Assembly (NCBI GenBank): GCA_934148875.1
Contig: CAKPDJ010000001.1
Coordinates: forward strand, 12,271-76,270
Reading direction: 5' to 3'
DNA: 64,000 nt
Source of the DNA: an uncultured Bacilli bacterium
GTDB lineage: Bacteria; Bacillota_I; Bacilli_A; RF39; UBA660
Numbering within the stretch: position 1 is the stretch's first letter; each line of letters starts with the position of its first letter. This document shows positions 58,794 to 64,000 of this stretch, piece by piece. Both the position numbers and the translations under genes were made by a program. The notes beneath the pieces were generated by a model that searched no databases, had not been told where the DNA came from, and saw only the letters and a list, made by a program, of their open reading frames with translations.

Positions 58794-59429
58794 ATGAAGA
58801 AAAAGAAGAGTAGTGTGATTGCAATTGTTATATTGTTTATATCATTAATTTTAATATTTACAGGCATTAGTTATGCTGTTTTTAATTATTTTGGGCAGGG
58901 TATGACTAATAATGTTATTCAAACTGGAAGAGTAGTATTCTCATATTCAGATGCTAATGGTGGTGGTAATGGAATCAATATTCAAGATGCTACACCTATT
59001 CCTGATGATATGGGTGTTCTTCTTTCAGGTGAAGGTGAGTATTTTGATTTTAGTGTTTCAGCTAGTACGACTAGTAATAATCTTGCTTATGAAGTAACAG
59101 CTCTTAAAAATAGTAATTCAACTTTACCAGAAGAGTTTATAAAAGTATATTTAACTACTTTGAATGGTAATCAAGAAAGTAAAACGGAATTGACTTATGT
59201 TAATAATGATATTGTTACATATGATAAACTTACTGATACAACTAATCCATTATTAGAAGGTAAAACTATTTATTATGGAAAAGTACAAGCAGGTGAAGTA
59301 GCATATGGACAAAGATTTCGACTTAGAATGTGGATAAAAATGCCTACAGAAGAAAATTTTGATTATAGTACCCTTGATAATAAATATTTTTCACTTAAAG
59401 TCAATGTAGCTGCTAGTAGTGTTTATTAA
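58794..59429 (+). CDS. Exported TasA/camelysin-like protein 2
   Basis: A 211-residue paralogue of the preceding protein. MKKKKSSVIA and a hydrophobic stretch ending in GISYAVFNYF form the signal; the mature part reads IQTGRVVFSYSD, GGGNGINIQDATPIPDD, YFDFSVSAS, RFRLRMWIK and FSLKVNVAASSVY. ATG 58794 is used, seven bases after the previous stop, with AGGA upstream. The Gly-Gly-Gly-Asn-Gly turn is longer than in copy 1. A terminator follows. Likely assembled at the cell surface; no proof. Confidence 0.78.
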   Translation: MKKKKSSVIAIVILFISLILIFTGISYAVFNYFGQGMTNNVIQTGRVVFSYSDANGGGNGINIQDATPIPDDMGVLLSGEGEYFDFSVSASTTSNNLAYEVTALKNSNSTLPEEFIKVYLTTLNGNQESKTELTYVNNDIVTYDKLTDTTNPLLEGKTIYYGKVQAGEVAYGQRFRLRMWIKMPTEENFDYSTLDNKYFSLKVNVAASSVY

Positions 59430-59441
59430 TCGAAATATGTA

Positions 59442-59469
59442 AAGAAAGACGTTTGTTTTTCTTTTTTAT
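59442..59469 (+). terminator. Terminator of the TasA-like gene pair
   Basis: AAGAAAGAC (59442-59450) pairs with GTTTTTCTT (59455-59463, one G-U) and T residues follow. Confidence 0.65.
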
Positions 59470-59536
59470 TTTACTTCCTTTTTTTTATGTGATATTATAT
59501 GTATAGTAATAATAAGTAGAATAGGATGGTGGTTGT

Positions 59537-60202
59537 GTGAGTACATTTAAAAAAGTTTCTCGTTTTGTATCGTCAATATTTTTCTATTCTATTACGGCAA
59601 TATTGATTGTTGTAGTGTGTATGTTTTTAGCTTATTTTATAGATCAAAAAATTGGTATGAGGCAGGGTCAAAAAAGACAACCTTTATTTGGTGCTTATAT
59701 TATTATGAGTAATAGTATGATACCAAGTATAAATGTACATGATGCGGTTGTTACAGTTAGAGTTAAACAAGATAAAATAAAAGTTAATGATATAATTACT
59801 TTTGTATCAAGTAAGATTGAAACTAATGGTACTCCTATTACCCATCGTGTAATAGGTATTGTTAATACTGATACTGGTATAAAATATAGGACTAAAGGGG
59901 ACCATAATAATACGGAAGATTTTGCTTTGATTTCTCCCGATGAAGTTATAGGTAAAGTATTTTTTAGAATTCCAATGATTGGTTATGTTCAGACATTTAT
60001 GACTAAACCTATTGGTTGGTTATTAATTATTGTTATCCCATGTTTATTTATTATTGGTAGTGATGTTTTAAAACTGTTTAAAGTGTCACAAAATAATAAA
60101 TCAAGCGATGTAGTTTCTAATTTAAGTGATGAGGTAAAAGATAATCCGGATGATAAAAGTGATTTGTTAGATGATGATAATGATAATAACAGTATTTTAT
60201 AG
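59537..60202 (+). CDS. sipW: Signal peptidase I, SipW (ER) type
   Basis: A 221-residue membrane protease. The nucleophile Ser60 is in IIMSNSMIPS, and the general base is His103 in TPITHRVIG, where bacterial type I peptidases have Lys; conserved Asp122 and Asp128 are in TKGDHNNTED. This Ser-His layout is that of SipW and the ER signal peptidase. There are membrane helices at about 14-35 and 150-172 and a C-terminal acidic tail of some 40 residues (SDEVKDNPDDKSDLLDDDND). GTG start with GGTGG upstream. It probably processes the two TasA-like proteins encoded before it. Confidence 0.9.
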   Translation: MSTFKKVSRFVSSIFFYSITAILIVVVCMFLAYFIDQKIGMRQGQKRQPLFGAYIIMSNSMIPSINVHDAVVTVRVKQDKIKVNDIITFVSSKIETNGTPITHRVIGIVNTDTGIKYRTKGDHNNTEDFALISPDEVIGKVFFRIPMIGYVQTFMTKPIGWLLIIVIPCLFIIGSDVLKLFKVSQNNKSSDVVSNLSDEVKDNPDDKSDLLDDDNDNNSIL

Positions 60203-60237
60203 TAGTTTTTAGATAGTAGTAAGGAGGAATAAATATT

Positions 60238-60933
60238 ATGGTTTTTATTAAGCAGTATATTAAAATTATAAGTTATGCTTTAATGGGTTTAGTTTTTTCT
60301 TTTGCAGCATTTTATCTATTAATAAATGCTTATCATTATTTGGAACTTAGAAAGGATTATATTGATGATTTTGATAATGAAGCTTTAGTTTTAAGTTTTC
60401 AAGAGAAGATGGCACGTGTATCTAATAATATTTCTGGTTTTGATGCCAATAGATATAGTGGTAATATTGAAACAAGTAAAATGATAGTTATATCTTCAAA
60501 TTTGAATGCTTGTATTAATAGTTTTAATAATGAAACTATTAAGAATATGCAAGGAAAAAAACGAATTACTATAGTTGATGTTTATAATTTAAGAGAATCA
60601 TATGAAGATAGTATTTTAAGTAAATGTATTACTGGTAGTTTATATTGGACAACTTCAGTTAATTCTGATAATTTTAACAGTAAGTATTTAGTAGATAATA
60701 AAGATATGATGAAGTTATATGTTAATTCTTTAGTAAATGAAACTTCATATTTAAAGAAGGATTTAATAAATAATAGTAGTTATTTTTTTAATACTTCTAT
60801 TGCTACTGCTTCTGTTAAGAATAATACCAAAGATGGCTTTTATGAAGTATTAAATGCTTATAATAAGGCAGCAAATTATGTAGAATTTGTATCTGAATGG
60901 TTTAGAAATGAGGTGGAAGGCAATTATGACTAA
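60238..60933 (+). CDS. Membrane protein with large extracytoplasmic domain, unknown
   Basis: Not recognised. A 231-residue protein with one membrane helix (about 10-32) and an outside domain of about 195 residues, rich in Asn, Ser and Tyr, with two cysteines (NACINS and SKCITG) that could bond. GGAGG precedes the ATG. It overlaps the next membrane protein gene by eight bases and follows sipW, so it is likely part of the same surface-assembly module. Confidence 0.75.
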   Translation: MVFIKQYIKIISYALMGLVFSFAAFYLLINAYHYLELRKDYIDDFDNEALVLSFQEKMARVSNNISGFDANRYSGNIETSKMIVISSNLNACINSFNNETIKNMQGKKRITIVDVYNLRESYEDSILSKCITGSLYWTTSVNSDNFNSKYLVDNKDMMKLYVNSLVNETSYLKKDLINNSSYFFNTSIATASVKNNTKDGFYEVLNAYNKAANYVEFVSEWFRNEVEGNYD

Positions 60934-61432
60934 AATAATAAATGGATTTTTTTCAATATTTAAAATTATTTTATTATTAATTTGTTTTGTCTTTACTTTT
61001 TATATTATTATTAATATGTATAGAAGACTTGAAAAAAATATGATGGATGCTATTATGAATTTTATTCCTTTCTTTCTATTGTTTCTATTATTTTCAATTA
61101 ATCTTATACTAAGACAGAAAAGTGTAATGCAGTGTACATTTTATAATATAACTTGTTGTTTAGTATTTATGATGATTTTATTTACAATTTACAGGACTTT
61201 ATGTGATAGAAATATGGTTGCTATGATTAGATTAGGATATGATATTAATTTTAATTATTTTGCTGATATGATTGCACCTATTAAGGCAATGCTTTATATC
61301 TTGAGTGTTGTTGATGTTTTACTTATTTTTGATGGTATTAATTTGAAAGAAAAAGAGGAAAATGATGCTTCTGTAGAAAATAGTGTTAAACCTAAACAAA
61401 ATAGAACAGTTAATAAAAAATTGAAAGCATAA
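60926..61432 (+). CDS. Small polytopic membrane protein, unknown
   Basis: Not recognised. A 168-residue protein with four likely membrane helices and a charged C-terminal tail (KEKEENDASVENSVKPKQNR). ATG 60926 has GGAAGG upstream inside the end of the previous gene. A terminator (61455-61480) closes the cluster. Three cysteines lie near the middle (QCTFYNITCC). No function proposed beyond membership of the sipW cluster. Confidence 0.72.
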   Translation: MTKIINGFFSIFKIILLLICFVFTFYIIINMYRRLEKNMMDAIMNFIPFFLLFLLFSINLILRQKSVMQCTFYNITCCLVFMMILFTIYRTLCDRNMVAMIRLGYDINFNYFADMIAPIKAMLYILSVVDVLLIFDGINLKEKEENDASVENSVKPKQNRTVNKKLKA

Positions 61433-61454
61433 GTATTTTTAAATATGTTAATAT

Positions 61455-61480
61455 AGAAGTGTTTATACTTCTTTTTTTTT
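61455..61480 (+). terminator. Terminator of the sipW cluster
   Basis: AGAAGT (61455-61460) pairs with ACTTCT (61467-61472), followed by eight T. Confidence 0.75.
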
Positions 61481-61481
61481 A

Positions 61482-61490
61482 TGTTATATT
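61482..61490 (+). promoter_or_regulatory. Extended -10 promoter of rsmA
   Basis: TGTTATATT at 61482-61490 directly after a terminator T run, the same arrangement as before tatD. Confidence 0.45.
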
Positions 61491-61507
61491 AATAGTGGTG
61501 AATATGT

Positions 61508-62308
61508 ATGAAAAATGAACAGTTTAACTTTAAGAAAAAATATGGACAAAATTTTTTAAGAGATGATTCTATTCCTAGAAAAATAGTAGAATGTGCTAAT
61601 ATTCCGGATGATACATTGGTAATTGAGATAGGACCTGGAGCTGGAGCTTTGACTAAATTTTTGGCTAAAAAGGCTAAACAAGTTCTTGCTTATGAAATAG
61701 ATGATAGTTTGGAAGATATTTTGGATAATAATTTGGTTGGTTTAGATAACGTGTGTGTTATCTATGATGATTTTTTAAAAAGAGATATATTTAAAGATTT
61801 GGAGGATTATAGTTATTCACATTTGTATGTAGTAGCTAATTTACCTTATTATATTACTACTCCTATTGTTACAGGTTTAGTTGAGTCTGGTTTAGATATA
61901 GAAAAAATAGTAGTTATGATACAGAAAGAAGTAGCTGATCGTTATGCTGCTAAAGTTGGTACTAGGGAATATAGTTCTATTACGGTTTTTCTTGATTATT
62001 ATTATGATATAAAGAAAGAATTTTTAGTTAGTAGGAATTGCTTTGTTCCTAAACCTAATGTTGATAGTATTATTATTTCTCTTAATCGTAAAAAGAATTT
62101 GTTGCCACTTAATAATTCAGAATTGTTTTTTGAGTTAGTACGAGATAGTTTTCGTTTTAAAAGAAAGAATTTAAGAAACAATTTAAAGGGATATAATCTT
62201 TCTAAAATTGAGGAAGTACTTAATAAATATCACTTTAACTTAAATGTTAGAGCTGAACAGTTATCACTTGAGATTTTCGTTGATATTAGTAATAATTTAG
62301 ATAAATAG
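61508..62308 (+). CDS. rsmA: 16S rRNA (adenine1518/1519-N6)-dimethyltransferase RsmA (KsgA)
   Basis: A 266-residue methyltransferase that dimethylates two adenines in the 3' hairpin of 16S rRNA. It shows KKYGQNFLRD, the SAM motif IEIGPGAGALT and the catalytic NLPYYITTPI (about 115-124). Start ATG 61508 has GGTGA upstream. Neighbours yabG and veg follow as in B. subtilis. Confidence 0.97.
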   Translation: MKNEQFNFKKKYGQNFLRDDSIPRKIVECANIPDDTLVIEIGPGAGALTKFLAKKAKQVLAYEIDDSLEDILDNNLVGLDNVCVIYDDFLKRDIFKDLEDYSYSHLYVVANLPYYITTPIVTGLVESGLDIEKIVVMIQKEVADRYAAKVGTREYSSITVFLDYYYDIKKEFLVSRNCFVPKPNVDSIIISLNRKKNLLPLNNSELFFELVRDSFRFKRKNLRNNLKGYNLSKIEEVLNKYHFNLNVRAEQLSLEIFVDISNNLDK

Positions 62309-62339
62309 AAGCATATACTTCATTGATAGGGGTGAAGAT

Positions 62340-63122
62340 ATGCTTTTTCAAATTGGGGATATAGTTACTAGAAATTCTTATAATAATGATACTTTCTTTA
62401 TAATTGAAGGAATTGAGGGTAATATTGCCTATTTAAAAGGAATTAATTTAAGGTTATATGCTGATAGCGAGTTAGATGATTTAAGCAAGGTATCAGAAAC
62501 TAACATAGTTGATGATGAAAGAGTTACTAGTACTATAACTAATTCTTTAAAACTTGATCGTAGTGAGTTTTTTTATCTGCCAGGGAAAATACTACATATA
62601 GATGGTGATGAAGATTATTTAAAAAGATGTATGAATTTTTATAAAAAATTAAATATTATGGCTTATGGTTTATGTTTAAAGGAAGTAGACATTAAAACAG
62701 AAATAGATAAATATTTGAGAGAACTTAATCCTGATATTGTAGTAATTACTGGGCATGATGCTTACTATAAAAGAAAGGGTTCTATTGATGATGTAGCTAG
62801 TTATAAGAATACAGAAAATTTTATAGAGGCTGTGAAAGTTGCTCGTAATTATGAAAAGAATCAAGATAAATTAATTATAATAGCTGGAGCTTGTCAAAGT
62901 AATTATGAGGAACTTATAAAAGCTGGGGCTACTTTTGCATCTAGTCCTAAGAGAATAAATATACATGCTTTGGATCCAGCAATTATTGCTTCTTATTTAG
63001 CTTTTTATGATCGTAATAAAACGGTCGATTTACTTGATGTTTTAGATAAGACTAAATCTGGTAGTGATGGTATAGGTGGCGTTATAACTAAGGGTTGTAT
63101 GTTTGTGGGGTATCCAAGATGA
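62340..63122 (+). CDS. yabG: YabG-like sporulation protease
   Basis: A 260-residue protein of the YabG family, which cleaves spore coat proteins in B. subtilis. It has GDIVTRNSYNNDTFFIIEG, YLKGINLRLYADSELDDL (in parts: LKGINLRLYAD), GKILHIDGDEDYLKRC, PDIVVITGHDAYYKRKG and KLIIIAGACQSNYEELI. The position between rsmA and veg agrees. ATG 62340 has AGGGGTGA upstream; the stop overlaps the veg start (ATGA). The catalytic residues of the family are not firmly known, so activity is not tested by sequence. Confidence 0.92.
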   Translation: MLFQIGDIVTRNSYNNDTFFIIEGIEGNIAYLKGINLRLYADSELDDLSKVSETNIVDDERVTSTITNSLKLDRSEFFYLPGKILHIDGDEDYLKRCMNFYKKLNIMAYGLCLKEVDIKTEIDKYLRELNPDIVVITGHDAYYKRKGSIDDVASYKNTENFIEAVKVARNYEKNQDKLIIIAGACQSNYEELIKAGATFASSPKRINIHALDPAIIASYLAFYDRNKTVDLLDVLDKTKSGSDGIGGVITKGCMFVGYPR

Positions 63123-63337
63123 ATATAGAAAAAGTTAGAAGTAAAATTAGTTCATATAAAGGTCAAACAATGCAATTTAGGTTTAATGGTAGTAGAAATC
63201 AAATAGAAGAATTTTCAGCTACTATTATTGATACATATCCATCTGTTTTTATAGTAAAAGTAATAGATAGTTCTTTAGTAAAATCGTTTAGTTATAGTGA
63301 TGTTTTAATACGTAAATTGGTTGTCACTCAAGTTTGA
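63119..63337 (+). CDS. veg: Veg protein
   Basis: A 72-residue protein starting MNIEKVRSKISSYKGQTMQF and ending RKLVVTQV, the Veg family, a biofilm and growth-related protein highly expressed in Bacillus. The ATG overlaps the yabG stop codon. Its own ribosome site is weak, consistent with translational coupling. Confidence 0.93.
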   Translation: MNIEKVRSKISSYKGQTMQFRFNGSRNQIEEFSATIIDTYPSVFIVKVIDSSLVKSFSYSDVLIRKLVVTQV

Positions 63338-63355
63338 TAATCTTTATTAAAAATA

Positions 63356-63384
63356 TTGCTTTTTTTATTAAAGTATTATATTAT
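63356..63384 (+). promoter_or_regulatory. Promoter of spoVG
   Basis: TTGCTT (63356-63361), a 17-base spacer, then TATTAT (63379-63384); a strong ribosome site AGAAGGAGG follows at 63410. Confidence 0.6.
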
Positions 63385-63422
63385 ATATACATAAAGTAAA
63401 TTACTTTAGAAGGAGGATACAT

Positions 63423-63701
63423 ATGAAGATTACATCTGTAAATGTACGTAAGATTGAAAAAGAAGGTTCTAGAATGAAAGGAATTGCATCAGTATTATTA
63501 GATGATAGTTTTGCAGTTCATGATATTAGAATCATTGAAGGAGAAAAAGGATTATTTATAGCTATGCCTAGTAAGAAAACTCCTACAGGCGATTATAGAG
63601 ATATAGCTCATCCAATTAATCCAGAAGTTCGTGCTATGTTTGAAGAAGCTATTCTAAAGGCATATGAAGAAGCTGAAGATCCTGCACAATCTGAGGAATA
63701 A
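63423..63701 (+). CDS. spoVG: SpoVG RNA/DNA-binding regulator
   Basis: A 92-residue protein: [38 protein letters not shown], and [21 protein letters not shown] are all typical SpoVG. SpoVG binds nucleic acids and modulates sporulation, capsule or virulence genes in various Firmicutes. Preceded by its own promoter and followed by a strong terminator. Confidence 0.97.
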   Translation: MKITSVNVRKIEKEGSRMKGIASVLLDDSFAVHDIRIIEGEKGLFIAMPSKKTPTGDYRDIAHPINPEVRAMFEEAILKAYEEAEDPAQSEE

Positions 63702-63709
63702 GATATTTT

Positions 63710-63733
63710 AGACTGCTTAGGCAGTCTTTTTTT
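63710..63733 (+). terminator. Terminator of spoVG
   Basis: AGACTGC (63710-63716) pairs with GCAGTCT (63721-63727) over TTAG, followed by six T. Confidence 0.9.
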
Positions 63734-63849
63734 CATATATAAGGAAAGTGCGTTTGGATTATTTTTAAATAAAAACACCTCAATAGAATCAAGACTACAT
63801 AAAAAAATTAAAGTTAAAAGTTTTTTTATACAAAAATGGTATATGCCTA

Positions 63850-63878
63850 TTGACAAACGTATGTTTTATTTTTATAAT
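63850..63878 (+). promoter_or_regulatory. Promoter of the tnpB gene
   Basis: TTGACA (63850-63855), a 17-base spacer and TATAAT (63873-63878): both hexamers match the consensus exactly, the strongest vegetative promoter in the window. Confidence 0.8.
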
Positions 63879-63911
63879 AGTAGGACATAACCATCAAGGG
63901 AGGATATCATC

Positions 63912-64000
63912 ATGTATAAAGCCTATAAATTTAGAATGTATTTAACTGATAATCAAAAAAAATTAGTTCATAAAACATTTGGTTGTACAAGATTTGTATA
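63912..64000 (+). CDS. tnpB: IS200/IS605-family TnpB-like protein, first 29 residues (runs off the window)
   Basis: The reading begins MYKAYKFRMYLTDNQKKLVH and continues KTFGCTRFV, the standard N-terminus of TnpB/OrfB proteins, RNA-guided nucleases carried by IS605 and IS607 elements. A GGGAGG ribosome site and a consensus promoter precede it. No tnpA is seen on the left (63734-63900), so either this is a tnpB-only element or tnpA lies beyond the window. Confidence 0.85.
   Translation, partial: MYKAYKFRMYLTDNQKKLVHKTFGCTRFV

Larger units (their letters stand above)
63734..64000 (+). mobile_element. Left part of a TnpB-carrying insertion element
   Basis: The stretch from the spoVG terminator to the tnpB start carries no gene and departs from the conserved spoVG neighbourhood. 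The exact left boundary could not be fixed; the sequence near 63770 may hold the left end. The element continues past 64000. Confidence 0.5.

Overview
The window is the replication-origin region of a very AT-rich, Gram-positive-type bacterium. Conserved gene order on both sides of dnaA is that of Bacilli such as Bacillus subtilis: dnaB-rplI-rpsR-ssb-rpsF, parB-parA-noc-rsmG-mnmG-mnmE-jag-yidC-rnpA-rpmH, dnaA-dnaN-recF-gyrB-gyrA, ffs-dnaX-ebfC-recR-bofA-holB-ricT, pth-mfd-spoVT, metG-tatD-(3D protein)-rsmA-yabG-veg-spoVG. The base composition and compactness suggest an Erysipelotrichia/RF39-like lineage; that placement is inference. Homologues of sporulation genes (bofA, spoVT, yabG, spoVG) are intact. 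No rRNA, tRNA or CRISPR array was seen.

Layout. Almost every gene left of about 29.4 kb is on the minus strand and almost every gene right of 29.7 kb on the plus strand, so replication diverges from a bipartite oriC: DnaA-box clusters at 29508-29684 (upstream of dnaA) and 31156-31254 (between dnaA and dnaN). Left arm, from the origin outward: rpmH, rnpA, yidC, jag, mnmE, mnmG, rsmG, noc, parA, parB, an MscS channel, a DUF951 protein, an AbgT-type transporter, a three-gene ABC transporter, ychF, two small conserved or unknown genes, a HelD-like ATPase, the rpsF-ssb-rpsR operon, a stand-alone DHH phosphodiesterase at the usual gdpP position, rplI, dnaB, an M23 peptidase, walJ, rlmH and a Bce-type two-component system with the start of its ABC transporter. 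Right arm: dnaA, dnaN, a ComK homologue, recF, gyrB, gyrA, a 1.6-kb gene-free region, SRP RNA, tadA, DNA polymerase III genes, mfd, an inserted block with a membrane glycosyltransferase-like protein and two unknowns, spoVT, a T-box-controlled dut-metG unit, tatD, a SipW/TasA-like secretion cluster, rsmA, yabG, veg, spoVG and the first 29 codons of a TnpB gene.

The most striking region is the gene-free stretch 38824-40336. It holds nine parS sites (eight perfect TGTTTCACGTGAAACA), of which seven have a DnaA-box-like nonamer (mostly TTTTCCACA or ATTTCCACA) 0-1 bp upstream; the same nonamer is the main DnaA box at oriC. One of these composites is also fused to a Noc site (ATTTCCCGGGAAAT), so sites for Noc, DnaA and ParB lie within 46 bp. 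Three more Noc sites lie at 25866, 42117 and 47023. ParB, ParA and Noc themselves are encoded here; this Noc lacks the N-terminal membrane-targeting helix and has a long acidic C-terminal extension. The second notable region is 58157-61432: two paralogous TasA/camelysin-like exported proteins, a Ser-His (SipW-type) signal peptidase and two unknown membrane proteins, inserted in the otherwise conserved tatD-rsmA interval.
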